Counted from the first letter of the stretch, positions 28,112 through 37,927 are shown. The stretch is 64,000 nucleotides of DNA from Streptomyces cacaoi (GCF_006539165.1 NZ_BJMM01000016.1:1-64000), one strand, 5' to 3'. Made by a program: numbers and translations. The notes: a model not told the origin generated them from the letters alone.

Positions 28112-29212
28112 TCAGTCCGCGATCTCGGCGTGCGCGGCCAGCAGCATGGCCGGGTCCGGGCTCTCCAGCACGGTCGGCTTGGCGAGCCCTTCGAGGACGA
28201 TGAAGCGCAGCCGGTCGCCCCGGGACTTCTTGTCGACCTTCATGGTGTCCAGCAGCTTGGGCCACTGGTCGCCCCGGTAGGTGACCGGCAGCCCCACCGA
28301 GGTCAGCACCGCGCGGTGCCGGTCGGCCGTCGTGTCGTCCAGGCGCCCGGCGATCCGGCCCAGCTCGGCGGCGAACACCATGCCGACCGAAACGGCCGCG
28401 CCGTGCCGCCAGTTGTACCGCTCGTTCTTCTCGATGGCGTGCCCGAGGGTGTGGCCGTAGTTGAGGATCTCGCGGCGGCCGGACTCCTTGAGGTCCTCCG
28501 AGACCACCTCGGCCTTGACGCGGATCGAGCGCTCGATCAGCTCGGCCGTGTGCGGACCGCGCGGGCTGCGGGCGGCCTCGGGGTCCTGCTCGACGAGGTC
28601 GAGGATCACCGGGTCGGCGATGAACCCGGCCTTGATGATCTCGGCGAGGCCGCTGACGTAGTCGTGCGTGCCCAGCGAGTCGAGCGCCGCCAGGTCGCAC
28701 AGCACACCGGCCGGCGGATGGAAGGCGCCCACCAGGTTCTTGCCCTCGGCGGTGTTGATGCCCGTCTTGCCGCCGACGGCCGCGTCCACCATGGCCAGCA
28801 CCGTGGTCGGCACGGCGATCCAGCGCACCCCGCGCAGCCAGGTGGCCGCCACGAAGCCCGCCACGTCCGTGGTGGCCCCTCCCCCGACGCCGACGATCAC
28901 ATCGGTGCGGGTGAAGCCGGTCTGCCCCAGCGCCTTCCAGCAGTAGGCGGCGACCTCGGCCGTCTTGGACTCCTCGGCGTTGGGCAGCTGGACGGCGATC
29001 GCCTCGTAGCCCTGGTCGGCGAGGTCGGCGCGCAGGGTCTCGCCCGTCTCGGCGAGCGCCTCAGGGTGCAGCACGGCGACGCGGCGGGCGCTCTGCCCGA
29101 TCAGTGCGGGCAGCTCACCGAGCAGCTGCCGGCCGATGAGGACGTCGTAGGGCGCGGTGCCGGCGCTGCCGCCGACGGCGATCCGGGTGAGGGAGGAGTC
29201 CTGGCTGGTCAT
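28112..29212 (-). CDS. aroB: 3-dehydroquinate synthase
   Basis: Second step of the shikimate pathway: converts DAHP to 3-dehydroquinate, NAD- and metal-dependent. The 366-residue product has the NAD-binding GVGGGATTDVAGFVAATWLR and the PTTVLAMVDAAVGGKTGIN motif, plus the GHTLGHAIE metal-binding histidines. The ATG at 29212 overlaps the aroK stop (ATGA). Confidence 0.98.
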   Translation of the reverse strand: MTSQDSSLTRIAVGGSAGTAPYDVLIGRQLLGELPALIGQSARRVAVLHPEALAETGETLRADLADQGYEAIAVQLPNAEESKTAEVAAYCWKALGQTGFTRTDVIVGVGGGATTDVAGFVAATWLRGVRWIAVPTTVLAMVDAAVGGKTGINTAEGKNLVGAFHPPAGVLCDLAALDSLGTHDYVSGLAEIIKAGFIADPVILDLVEQDPEAARSPRGPHTAELIERSIRVKAEVVSEDLKESGRREILNYGHTLGHAIEKNERYNWRHGAAVSVGMVFAAELGRIAGRLDDTTADRHRAVLTSVGLPVTYRGDQWPKLLDTMKVDKKSRGDRLRFIVLEGLAKPTVLESPDPAMLLAAHAEIAD

Positions 29213-29742
29213 TGCTGCTTCTCCGGCTGTGGGGTGTCGAGGCCGAGCGCGGCGAGGATCTCGTCCGCGACCTCCTCGGGCGTGCGGTTGTCGGTGCTGA
29301 CGACGGCGCGGGCCACCTCGGTGTACAGCGGCCGGCGCTCCTCCATCAGCGTGCGCCACTGCTGCCGCGGGTTGATCAGCAGCAGCGGCCGGGGCGCGTC
29401 GAGCCCGACCCGCTTGACGGCCTCGGACACGTCCATCTCCAGGAACACCACCGGGTGCGCGGCCAGCAGCGCGCGGGTCTCCTCGGAGAGCACCGCGCCG
29501 CCGCCCAGCGCGAGCACCCCGGAGTGCTCGGCGAGCGCGGTCCGCACGGCGGCCCGCTCCAGCTCGCGGAAGTGCCCTTCCCCCTCGTCGAGGAAGATCT
29601 CGGAGATCGGCTTGCCGGCCGTCTCGACGATGTCCTGGTCGGTGTCCCGGCAGGTCACCCCGAGCCGCTCGGCGAGGAGCGCGCCCACGGTGGACTTGCC
29701 GACGCCCATGGGGCCGACGAGGACGACGGCCGGGCCGGTCAC
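29209..29742 (-). CDS. aroK: Shikimate kinase
   Basis: Phosphorylates shikimate. The 177-residue NMP-kinase-like protein has the P-loop VGPMGVGKSTVGALLA, the shikimate-binding DTDQDI and FRELERAAV, and the GGGAV motif. The GTG start at 29742 overlaps the aroC stop and its own stop overlaps aroB, so all three aro genes are coupled. Confidence 0.97.
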   Translation of the reverse strand: MTGPAVVLVGPMGVGKSTVGALLAERLGVTCRDTDQDIVETAGKPISEIFLDEGEGHFRELERAAVRTALAEHSGVLALGGGAVLSEETRALLAAHPVVFLEMDVSEAVKRVGLDAPRPLLLINPRQQWRTLMEERRPLYTEVARAVVSTDNRTPEEVADEILAALGLDTPQPEKQQ

Positions 29743-30932
29743 CGGATCTCCAGGTTCTCGCGGAAGCCGGTCACGTTCCTGCGGGTCTCGCCGACGCTGT
29801 CGCCGCCGAACTTCTCGGCGACCGCGTCCGCCAGCACCAGCGCGACCATCGCCTCGGCGACGATGCCGGCGGCCGGCACGGCACACACGTCGGAGCGCTG
29901 GTGGTGCGCCTTGCTCGCCTCGCCCGTCCGGACGTCGACGGTGGCCAGCGCGCGGGGCACGGTCGCGATCGGCTTCATCGCGGCGCGCACCCGCAGCAGT
30001 TCGCCGGTGGACAGCCCGCCCTCGGTGCCGCCGGAGCGGCCGGAGGCACGCCGGATGCCGCCGCCGGGCTCCTCGGGCGCCAGGATCTCGTCGTGCGCCT
30101 GCGAGCCGGGCACCCGCGCCAGGTCGAAGCCGTCGCCCAGCTCCACGCCCTTGATCGCCTGGATGCCCATCAGCGCCCCGGCCAGCCGCGAGTCCAGCCG
30201 GCGGTCCCAGTGGACGTGCGAGCCGAGGCCGACGGGCACGCCGTGCGCGACGACCTCGACGACGCCGCCGAGGGTGTCGCCGTCCTTGTGCGCCTGGTCG
30301 ATCTCGGCCACCATCGCCGCGCTCGCGTCCTCGTCGAGGCAGCGCACCGGGTCGGCGTCCAGCCGGGCGACGTCGCCGGGCGCCGGCACGCTGCCGTAGG
30401 GGGCCTTCGCCGCGCCCAGTTCCACGACGTGCGAGACGAGTTCGATCCCGGCCGTCTCCCGCAGGTAGGAGCGTGCGACGGTGCCCAGCGCGACCCGCGC
30501 CGCCGTCTCCCGGGCGGAGGCCCGCTCCAGCACGGGGCGGGCCTCGTCGAAGCCGTACTTCTGCATGCCGGCGAGGTCGGCGTGGCCGGGCCGGGGGCGG
30601 GTCAGCGGCGCGTTGCGCGCGAGTTCGGCCAGCTCCTGCTGGTCCACCGGGTCGGCCGCCATGACCTTCTCCCACTTCGGCCACTCGGTGTTGCCGACCA
30701 TGATCGCGACCGGGGAGCCGAGGGTGAGCCCGTGGCGGACACCGCCGAGGAAGGTGACCTCGTCACGCTCGAACTTCATCCGGGCGCCCCGCCCGTACCC
30801 GAGCCGCCGCCTGGCGAGCTCGTCGGCCACCATGTCGGTGGTGACGGGGACGCCGGACGGAAGACCCTCCAGCGTCGCCACGAGTGCGGGTCCGTGCGAC
30901 TCCCCCGCGGTCAGCCAGCGCAACCTGCTCAA
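29739..30932 (-). CDS. aroC: Chorismate synthase
   Basis: Last shikimate step: forms chorismate from EPSP using reduced FMN. Signatures present: GESHGPALVATLEGLPSG near the N-terminus, RPRPGHADLAGMQKYG, and RASARETAARVA. I place the start at a TTG at 30932 (LSRLRWLTAGESHG, 397 residues) because it gives the conserved family N-terminus and GAGAGGAG lies 7 bases upstream. Starts further upstream would add residues with no family counterpart. Confidence 0.97.
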   Translation of the reverse strand: MSRLRWLTAGESHGPALVATLEGLPSGVPVTTDMVADELARRRLGYGRGARMKFERDEVTFLGGVRHGLTLGSPVAIMVGNTEWPKWEKVMAADPVDQQELAELARNAPLTRPRPGHADLAGMQKYGFDEARPVLERASARETAARVALGTVARSYLRETAGIELVSHVVELGAAKAPYGSVPAPGDVARLDADPVRCLDEDASAAMVAEIDQAHKDGDTLGGVVEVVAHGVPVGLGSHVHWDRRLDSRLAGALMGIQAIKGVELGDGFDLARVPGSQAHDEILAPEEPGGGIRRASGRSGGTEGGLSTGELLRVRAAMKPIATVPRALATVDVRTGEASKAHHQRSDVCAVPAAGIVAEAMVALVLADAVAEKFGGDSVGETRRNVTGFRENLEIR

Positions 30933-31105
30933 CGGTGTGCTCCTCTCGGCCGCAGAGCGGCCCCTCTCCGTGACTGCTCCCCGATCCTGCCACGTCCGGC
31001 CGTACGGCCTGTCGACGGCCCGGGATCCGGACAGAACGGGGCCGCGCGCAGGAAACCGGACGTTCCGCATCCGTGCGGAGAGCCCCGCCCCGTCCGGCCC
31101 GGCGG

Positions 31106-31990
31106 CTATCCGGCCGTGCGCGCGCGCAGCGCCGCCTCACCCGCCGCCCGCATCGCCGCCAGCGGCGCCGGACGGCGGCCGGTCATCTGCTCGACCTGGA
31201 GCACGGCCTGGTGCACCAGCAGATCGAGGCCGCCGACCACGGGCCCGTGCCATGCCCGGGCGAGCGCCGTCGGCCACGGGTCGTAGAGGACGTCGAAGAG
31301 CGTGCCGGCCCGCTCGGGCACGGCCTGGGCCAGACCGTCGGTCGCGCCGGCCGGGGTCGTCGAGATCACCAGCGGCGCCCGCAGCCCCTCGGCGGCACGG
31401 GTCCAGTCCGCCGTACGCACCCGCACCCCGAGCCGCTCGCCCCAGCCGTGCATCTCCCGGGCCCGCTGCTCGCTGCGCACATACGCGGTGACCTCGCCGT
31501 CGCAGATCTGGGCGAGCGCCGCCAGCGCCGAGGACGCGGTGGCGCCCGCACCGAGCACGGCCGCACCGTCCACCCGCTCGACCCCGCGCTCCCGCAGCGC
31601 GGCGACCATGCCGGGGATATCCGTGTTGTCCCCCAGCCGCCGCCCCTCCGGGGTGAACACGACGGTGTTGACGGCCTCGACGGAGGCAGCGGTCGCACTG
31701 ATCTCGTGCAGCAGCGGGATGACGGCCCGCTTCAGCGGCATCGTCAGCGACAGCCCCGCCCAGCCGGTGCCCAGGCCGGACAGGAAACCGCCGATGTCGT
31801 CCTCGTCCACCTCGTGCCGCTCGTACGTCCACTCCCGCAGGCCGAGCGCGGCGTAGGCGGCCCGGTGCAGATCCGGCGAGAGGGAGTGCGCGATGGGCGA
31901 GCCGAGTACGGCGGCACGCCACGCGCCGGAGCGCGCCGCTCCCCCGCCGGTCCCCTGCTGCTCTGTCTGCTCGTGCGCCGGCTCGGGCAT
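31106..31990 (-). CDS. aroE: Shikimate dehydrogenase
   Basis: NADPH-dependent reduction of 3-dehydroshikimate. The 294-residue product has the substrate-binding VLGSPIAHSLSPDLHRAAY, the catalytic lysine in LSLTMPLKRAVIP, DNTDIPGMVAAL and the nucleotide motif VLGAGATASSALAAL. It starts with about 20 disordered residues. It is separated from aroC by 173 bp and from mltG by 104 bp, so it may or may not share a transcript with them. Confidence 0.96.
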   Translation of the reverse strand: MPEPAHEQTEQQGTGGGAARSGAWRAAVLGSPIAHSLSPDLHRAAYAALGLREWTYERHEVDEDDIGGFLSGLGTGWAGLSLTMPLKRAVIPLLHEISATAASVEAVNTVVFTPEGRRLGDNTDIPGMVAALRERGVERVDGAAVLGAGATASSALAALAQICDGEVTAYVRSEQRAREMHGWGERLGVRVRTADWTRAAEGLRAPLVISTTPAGATDGLAQAVPERAGTLFDVLYDPWPTALARAWHGPVVGGLDLLVHQAVLQVEQMTGRRPAPLAAMRAAGEAALRARTAG

Positions 31991-32094
31991 CGCTCGCCCA
32001 TCTCCTCGTCTCGGTTCCGCAGTGACGCCCCGGAACCTACAACGCGTCAGGCGGCCCCCGCTCCGCGCCCCCGGACCGGCGCACCCGGCGCGCG

Positions 32095-33873
32095 CTACCG
32101 CTGCCGGCGCTGCTCGCGGTTGAAATCCTGCACGTTCTTCTGGTGTTCGGACTCGCTGTCCGTGAACCGGGTGTCGCCGGGCTTCACGGTGACGAAGTAC
32201 AGCCAGTCGCCCTTGGTCGGGTTGAGCGCCGCCTCGATCGCCTGGTGCCCGGGGTTGCCGATCGGCCCGGGCGGCAGGCCGTAGTGCAGATAGGTGTTGT
32301 ACGGCGAGGGGAAGCGGGTGTCGTCGACGGAGGTGTTCAGCGTCGAGCGGCCCATCGCGTAGTTGATCGTCGAGTCGAAGCCGAGGTGCATGTTCTTGTC
32401 GAGCCGGTTGTAGATGACGCGGGACACCTTGCCGAACTCGTGGTCCTGCTGGGCCTCGGCCTGGATGAGCGAGGCGATGGTGACGACCTCGGCGGGCGTC
32501 TTGCCGGCCTTCTTCGCCTGCTCCTCCAGCCCCGTCCTGGTGTACTCGGCCTCGGCCCGCTTGACCATCCGCCGCAGCACATCCGCCGGCTCGCTGTTCT
32601 TGCCGACGCTGTACCTGGACGGGAAGAGGAAGCCCTCCGGTTTGCCGTCCGCCCACTTCGGCAGGCCCAGATCCTCGCTCTTCGCGGCCTTCGCCGTGGT
32701 GCCCTCGGGCACGTCGAGCTTCTTGTCGATCTCCTCGTAGACCTTCTTCGCCCGCCACCCCTCCGCGATGATCAGCCCGTTCTGGCTGGAGGGGGCGAGC
32801 ATCATGTTCATGGCCTCGGCGGCGGACATCCGCTTGCGCAGGGTGTAGGTGCCCGGCTGGATGCTCTGCGCCTTGCTGTTGTCCTCGGCCGCCTCCGTGA
32901 AGGCACCGGCGCTCTTGATGACGCCCTCGCGTTTGAGGACGGTGCCCATGTCGGCCACCGAGGCGCCGTCCGGGATCTCGACCATGACCTCGCCCGAGCC
33001 CCCGCCCGAGTAGTCCGGGGCCGCGGCGAAGTGCGACTGGTAGAAGTCGTAGCCGAAATAGCCGACGACGCCGACACCCGCGACGAGCGCGAGCGAGACC
33101 ACGGCGCAGGCCGCTCCGCTGCGCTTCTTGCCGCCTCCGCGCCGGTTCCTGGCGTCGTCGCCCTCGTCGTCCCCGTCGTCCGCGTCGTCGAAGAAGCGCC
33201 GGTCGTCCTCGTCACGGTCCGCGAAGAAGGCGTGTTCGCCCTGGTCGGGGCCGGGGTCCCAGCCGGTCTCCGGGTCGGCGTGCGCGGGTGCGGGCGCTGC
33301 GGGCTGGGCGACGGCCTGCTCGTGCGGCTGCGGGTGTGCCTGCGGGTACGCGTACACGTCCTGCTGGTACTGCGGCGGATGCCCCTGCTGGGGCTGCATC
33401 TGCTGGGCCTGCTGCTGAGCTTGCTGCGGGGCCTGCTGGAACTGCTGGTGGTGCGGGTCGTACTGGGGTGCGTAGGGGTCGTGCGGCTCGTAGCTCTGCG
33501 GGTGGCCGTGCGGCGGTGTGTGGAGGAACTGCTGGTCGCCCATGCCGTACGGGTCGGCGGGCGGCACACCGTACGGATCGGCGCCGGCCTGGCCGTATCC
33601 CGAGGGGTCGTAGACCTGCTGATGGCCGGCCGCGCCCCCGTCCCAGCCGCCGTACTGCGGCACGGCCTGCTGCGGGGGGTACGGCTGGTACGCCTGCTGC
33701 TGAGCACCGGCCGGGTCCGGGTATCCGGGATGACCGGCGACGGCCCCCTGCTGCGCGGCGTCCCAGTCGGCCGGGTACCCGGTCGGATGGCTGCCGCTCC
33801 ACCCCTGGTCCCCGTAGAGGGGGTCATCAGGGTGCCACGGTTGGGGGCCATGTCCCCGGCCGTACTCAGTCAT
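32095..33873 (-). CDS. mltG: Endolytic murein transglycosylase MltG
   Basis: Cleaves nascent peptidoglycan strands at the membrane. It has 592 residues: residues 1-240 are a Pro/Gln/Tyr-rich and then acidic cytoplasmic tail, one transmembrane helix spans about 254-275, a LysM-like subdomain follows (VMVEIPDGASVADMGTVLKR), and the YceG catalytic domain contains the active-site Glu473 in IASLIQAEAQ and GFDSTINYAMG. The long disordered N-terminus is typical of actinobacterial MltG. It lies between ruvX and aroE, the usual order. Confidence 0.95.
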   Translation of the reverse strand: MTEYGRGHGPQPWHPDDPLYGDQGWSGSHPTGYPADWDAAQQGAVAGHPGYPDPAGAQQQAYQPYPPQQAVPQYGGWDGGAAGHQQVYDPSGYGQAGADPYGVPPADPYGMGDQQFLHTPPHGHPQSYEPHDPYAPQYDPHHQQFQQAPQQAQQQAQQMQPQQGHPPQYQQDVYAYPQAHPQPHEQAVAQPAAPAPAHADPETGWDPGPDQGEHAFFADRDEDDRRFFDDADDGDDEGDDARNRRGGGKKRSGAACAVVSLALVAGVGVVGYFGYDFYQSHFAAAPDYSGGGSGEVMVEIPDGASVADMGTVLKREGVIKSAGAFTEAAEDNSKAQSIQPGTYTLRKRMSAAEAMNMMLAPSSQNGLIIAEGWRAKKVYEEIDKKLDVPEGTTAKAAKSEDLGLPKWADGKPEGFLFPSRYSVGKNSEPADVLRRMVKRAEAEYTRTGLEEQAKKAGKTPAEVVTIASLIQAEAQQDHEFGKVSRVIYNRLDKNMHLGFDSTINYAMGRSTLNTSVDDTRFPSPYNTYLHYGLPPGPIGNPGHQAIEAALNPTKGDWLYFVTVKPGDTRFTDSESEHQKNVQDFNREQRRQR

Positions 33874-34001
33874 CGATCCCCTTGTGAACGCGTGGCGACA
33901 GCCGGTTCTCAGAGGGTCCGGCCGTGTGCCGGAGTTGTCCGGGACGTGTGCGAATGCCGTTCATCGGCTGCCGTATCGCGCGGCACGTTACCGTACCGCG
34001 A

Positions 34002-34472
34002 TCAGACAACCACTTCGACGCACTGGCCCGGAGGACGGCCGGATACCCGTTCGGTCTCCAGCGCGCTCTGCAAAATGACGACCGCTGCCGCCTGGTCGAT
34101 ACGCGAACGTCCCTTTTTGGAGCCGACTCCCGAGGCCCGCATGCCCTGCGCGGCCGTGACCGTGCTCATGCGCTCGTCGACGAGTCTGACCGGAACCGGT
34201 GTGATGTTTTTCGCCAGTTGCTCGGCGAAGCCGCGGACCTTCGCCGCGGCCGGGCCCTCCCCGCCGTGCAGCGAACGGGGAAGGCCGACGACAACCTCCA
34301 GCGGCTCGTACTCCGTGACGAGGGCCGCCAGCCGCCGCTGCGCCGCCGGGACGTCACGCCCCGGCACCGTCTCGACCGGGGTCGCGAGGACCCCGTCGGG
34401 GTCGCTGCTCGCGACCCCGATCCGGGCGTCCCCGACGTCGACGCCGAGGCGTCTGCCGCGCCGCAGCGTCAT
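34002..34472 (-). CDS. ruvX: Putative pre-16S rRNA nuclease / Holliday junction resolvase YqgF
   Basis: A 156-residue RNase H-fold protein of the YqgF family with catalytic acidic motifs LGVDVGDARIGVA, VVGLPRSLHG, LVDERMST and a C-terminal DQAAAVVILQ. The family is implicated in 16S rRNA 5' maturation. The ATG at 34472 shares one base with the alaS stop codon, the conserved bacterial alaS-ruvX-mltG arrangement. Confidence 0.95.
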   Translation of the reverse strand: MTLRRGRRLGVDVGDARIGVASSDPDGVLATPVETVPGRDVPAAQRRLAALVTEYEPLEVVVGLPRSLHGGEGPAAAKVRGFAEQLAKNITPVPVRLVDERMSTVTAAQGMRASGVGSKKGRSRIDQAAAVVILQSALETERVSGRPPGQCVEVVV

Positions 34473-37144
34473 CAGGCGTTGCCTCCGGCGTCGGCCACCA
34501 GGCGCTCGACGGCCGCGATCGCCTCGTCCACGGCCTCCGGGTTCTGGCCGCCGCCCTGCGCGACGTCCGGCTTGCCGCCACCGCCGCCGCCCAGCGTCTT
34601 GGCCGCGGTACGCACCAGGTCACCGGCCTTGAGCCCGTGCTCGCGCGCCGCCTCGTTGGTGGCGATCACCGTGAGCGGACGGCCGTTGCTGACGGCGAAG
34701 AGCGCGACGACACCGGCACGGCTGCCGAGCCGCTGCCGTACGTCGAGCACCAGCGTGCGCAGGTCGTCGGCCGAGGTGCCGTCCGGCACCCGTCCGGCGG
34801 CCAGTGCGATACCGCGCACGTCCTTCGCGCCCTGCGCGAGCCCGGCGGCGGCCTGGAGCACCTTCTCGGCGCGGAAGCGCTCGATCTCCTTCTCGGCCTC
34901 CTTCAGCCGCGTCAGCATCCCGGAGATCCGCTCGGGCAGCTCCTCGGGACGGCCCTTGACCAGCTCCGTCAGCTGCGAGACGACCGTGTGCTCGCGCGCC
35001 AGGTACTGGTAGGCGTCCACCCCGACCAGGGCCTCGACGCGGCGCACGCCGGAGCCGATCGAGGACTCGCCCAGCAGCTTGACCAGGCCCAGCTGCGAAG
35101 TGTTGTGCACATGCGTGCCGCCGCACAGCTCCTTGGAGAAGTCGCCGATGGTGACGACGCGCACCGTCTGGCCGTACTTCTCGCCGAACTCCGCGAGCGC
35201 GCCCTGCTTCTTGGCCTCGTCGATGGCCATGTACTCGGCGTGCACGTCGAGTTCGCGGGAGAGCACCTCGTTGATCTTCTGCTCGACGTCGGTGAGCACC
35301 GTGCCCGGCACGGCGGCCGGCGAGCCGAAGTCGAAGCGGAAGCGGCCCGGCGCGTTCTCCGAACCGGCCTGCGCGGCCGTCGGGCCGAGCGCGTCGCGCA
35401 GCGCCTGGTGCGTCAGGTGCGTCGCGCTGTGCGCGCGGGCGATGGAGCGGCGGCGGGTGGCGTCGATCTGCGCGAAGGCGGAGGCACCGACGGTGACCTC
35501 GCCGACCTGCACGCTGCCCTTGTGCACGCTGACGCCCGGCACCGGCTGCTGCACGTCGCGGACCTCGATGACGGCGCCGCTGTGCAGCCGGATCCGCCCG
35601 GTGTCCGCCTGCTGGCCGCCGCCCTCGGCGTAGAACGGGGTGCGGTCCAGGACGACCTCGACCTCGTCGCCCTCGTGTGCGGCCGGCGCGGAGACGCCGT
35701 CGACGAGGAGGCCGACGATGCTCGTCTCGCCCTCCGTGGCGGCGTAGCCGGTGAAGTCGGTGGCGCCCGCGCTGTCGGCGATCTCGCGGTAGGCCGACAG
35801 ATCCGCGTGGCCGGTCTTCTTGGCCCGGGCGTCCGCCTTGGCCCGCTCCCGCTGCTCCTTCATCAGCCGGCGGAAGCCCCGCTCGTCGACGCTGAGGCCC
35901 TGCTCGGCCGCCATCTCCAGCGTGAGGTCGATGGGGAAGCCCCAGGTGTCGTGCAGCAGGAACGCCTTGTCGCCGGGGAGGACCGAGCCGCCGGCCTGCT
36001 TCGTCTCGGAGACGGCGGTGTCGAGGATGTTGGTGCCGGCCTTGAGCGTCTTGAGGAAGGCGGCCTCCTCGGCGAGCGCGACGGTCTCGATGCGCTTCCG
36101 GTCGGTGATCAGCTCCGGGTACTGCTGGCCCATCGTCTTGATCACGACGTCGATGAGGCTCTCGGCCACCGGTCCGGTCGCGCCCAGGATCCGCATGTTG
36201 CGGATGGCCCGGCGCATGATGCGGCGCAGCACGTAGCCGCGGCCCTCGTTGCCGGGGGTGACGCCGTCGCCGATGAGCATCACGGAGGTGCGGATGTGGT
36301 CGGAGACGACGCGCAGCGAGACATCGGTCTGCTCGGCGGCGCCGTAGGCGATGCCGGTGAGTTCGGTGGCCTTGTCGATCACGGCACGCGAGGTGTCGAT
36401 CTCGTACATGTTGTGCACGCCCTGGAGGATCATCGCCAGGCGCTCCAGGCCGAGCCCGGTGTCGATGTTCTGGCTGGGCAGATCGCCCAGGATCGGGTAC
36501 TCCTTGCCCTCGCCGGGGCCGCGCTCGTACTGCATGAAGACCAGGTTCCAGATCTCCACGTAGCGCTCGTCGTTGACCGCGGGGCCGCCCTCGGGGCCGA
36601 ACTCCGGGCCGCGGTCGTAGTTGATCTCGGAGCAGGGGCCGCACGGGCCGGGCACGCCCATGTCCCAGTAGTTCTCGTCCTTGCCGAGCCGCTGGATGCG
36701 CTCGGCCGGGACGCCGACGACGTCGCGCCAGATGCGCTCGGCCTCGTCGTCGTTCTCGTAGACCGTGATCCACAGGCGCTCCGGGTCGAGGCCGTAACCG
36801 CCCTCGTCCTGCGCGGTGGTGAGCAGCTCCCAGGCGAACTTCGCGGCGCCTTCCTTGAAGTAGTCGCCGAAGGAGAAGTTGCCGCACATCTGGAAGAACG
36901 TGCCGTGCCGGGTGGTCTTGCCGACCTCCTCGATGTCCGGCGTGCGCACGCACTTCTGCACGCTGGTGGCGCGCTTCCACGGCGGGGTGACCTCACCCAG
37001 GAAGTACGGCTTGAAGGGGACCATGCCCGCGGGGACGAGCAGCAGGGTCGGGTCGTCGGCGATCAGCGACGCCGACGGCACGACCGTGTGCCCGCGCTCC
37101 TCGAAGAAGCGCAGCCAGCGGCGGCGGATTTCAGCCGACTCCAT
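34472..37144 (-). CDS. alaS: Alanyl-tRNA synthetase
   Basis: Class II synthetase that charges and edits tRNA-Ala. The 890-residue product has the catalytic core (TSVQKCVRTPDIEEVGKTTR, then HGTFFQMCGNFSFGDYFKEG), editing-domain metal ligands THLTHQALRDALG and CGGTHVHNTSQLG, and a C-terminal DHHA1 domain with GGGGGGKPDVAQGGG. The ATG at 37144 shares one base with the stop of the upstream small gene. Confidence 0.99.
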   Translation of the reverse strand: MESAEIRRRWLRFFEERGHTVVPSASLIADDPTLLLVPAGMVPFKPYFLGEVTPPWKRATSVQKCVRTPDIEEVGKTTRHGTFFQMCGNFSFGDYFKEGAAKFAWELLTTAQDEGGYGLDPERLWITVYENDDEAERIWRDVVGVPAERIQRLGKDENYWDMGVPGPCGPCSEINYDRGPEFGPEGGPAVNDERYVEIWNLVFMQYERGPGEGKEYPILGDLPSQNIDTGLGLERLAMILQGVHNMYEIDTSRAVIDKATELTGIAYGAAEQTDVSLRVVSDHIRTSVMLIGDGVTPGNEGRGYVLRRIMRRAIRNMRILGATGPVAESLIDVVIKTMGQQYPELITDRKRIETVALAEEAAFLKTLKAGTNILDTAVSETKQAGGSVLPGDKAFLLHDTWGFPIDLTLEMAAEQGLSVDERGFRRLMKEQRERAKADARAKKTGHADLSAYREIADSAGATDFTGYAATEGETSIVGLLVDGVSAPAAHEGDEVEVVLDRTPFYAEGGGQQADTGRIRLHSGAVIEVRDVQQPVPGVSVHKGSVQVGEVTVGASAFAQIDATRRRSIARAHSATHLTHQALRDALGPTAAQAGSENAPGRFRFDFGSPAAVPGTVLTDVEQKINEVLSRELDVHAEYMAIDEAKKQGALAEFGEKYGQTVRVVTIGDFSKELCGGTHVHNTSQLGLVKLLGESSIGSGVRRVEALVGVDAYQYLAREHTVVSQLTELVKGRPEELPERISGMLTRLKEAEKEIERFRAEKVLQAAAGLAQGAKDVRGIALAAGRVPDGTSADDLRTLVLDVRQRLGSRAGVVALFAVSNGRPLTVIATNEAAREHGLKAGDLVRTAAKTLGGGGGGKPDVAQGGGQNPEAVDEAIAAVERLVADAGGNA

Positions 37145-37488
37145 CAGTGGTCCTCTTTCCGGTCGTACGTGTAGGTGGAGGGGATCGGCCGGCCCGGCCG
37201 GACGGCACCGAGCTGACGGGGGCCGGGCCGGGCGGGCAGCTCGTCCCGCGGGGGCTCGGCCGGCGCCGACAGGCCCAGCGCGTCCTTGAGTTCGGTCTCG
37301 CGCTGCGCCATGCCGGCGCGGACGTCGAGGGCGAAGTCCCGCAGCCGGTGGCCGCCTTCGACGGCCTTGCCGGCGGCCCGCACGGCGAGCGCGTCCGGCG
37401 CGAGGCTGCGGATCTTGCGCTGGACCTTGGTGGTTGCCCACACCCCGGCTGCGGCGCCGGTGGTGAACCAGAAGGCGCGACGGAACAC
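37144..37488 (-). CDS. Small conserved membrane-associated protein (DUF6167-like)
   Basis: A 114-residue protein starting with GTG at 37488 (FRRAFWFTTGAAAGVWATTK). The first 20 residues form a hydrophobic anchor, then a basic helix (VQRKIRSLAPDALAVR), an amphipathic helix (MAQRETELKDALGL) and a Pro-rich end. It sits between the DUF948 gene and alaS in streptomycetes. Function unknown; the partner may be the DUF948 protein, 7 bp upstream. Confidence 0.8.
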   Translation of the reverse strand: MFRRAFWFTTGAAAGVWATTKVQRKIRSLAPDALAVRAAGKAVEGGHRLRDFALDVRAGMAQRETELKDALGLSAPAEPPRDELPARPGPRQLGAVRPGRPIPSTYTYDRKEDH

Positions 37489-37495
37489 GGCGGCC

Positions 37496-37927
37496 TCAGC
37501 CCCTTCCGCGCTTGCGGCCGCGCCGGGCGGCGGGCACGGTGCGGCCGACGACCACGCCGCCGGTCTGCGCTGCACCCTCGGTCTTCTTGCGGCCCAGGGC
37601 CCTGCGCACGCCGTAGCCGAACGCGGCGACCTTCACCAGGGGGCCGCCGAACGCGGTCGAGACGGTGGAGGAGAGCGCCGAGGCGTTGGAGGTGACCTCC
37701 TGGACGTCCGTGGCGATGGCGTCCACCCGCTCCAGCTGGCTCTGTGCGGAGCGGACGGTGGCCGACGCCTCTCCCAGCAGGGGGACCGCCTGCTCCGTCA
37801 CTCCCGTCACCAGCTTCGTCGCCGCCTTGAGCGTCTGTGCGAGCCTCACCAGCACCACGGCGAGGAATGACACCAGGATCGCCCAGAAGACGGCCACCAG
37901 CAGGCCGGCCACTTCTCCTCCGGACAC
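37496..37927 (-). CDS. DUF948-family membrane protein
   Basis: A 143-residue protein starting at a GTG (SGGEVAGLLVAVFWAIL). One N-terminal transmembrane helix is followed by a long helical, chemotaxis-receptor-like region with Val/Ala/Ser heptads (VTGVTEQAVPLLGEASATVR) and a basic C-terminus ending RRGRKRGRG. DUF948 proteins are widespread in Gram-positives with no firm function. First gene of the run leading to alaS. Confidence 0.85.
   Translation of the reverse strand: MSGGEVAGLLVAVFWAILVSFLAVVLVRLAQTLKAATKLVTGVTEQAVPLLGEASATVRSAQSQLERVDAIATDVQEVTSNASALSSTVSTAFGGPLVKVAAFGYGVRRALGRKKTEGAAQTGGVVVGRTVPAARRGRKRGRG

Noticed and set aside
34620..36980. Second large frame overlapping alaS on the same strand
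   Set aside because: It is an out-of-frame shadow of alaS, Arg-rich throughout and without motifs.
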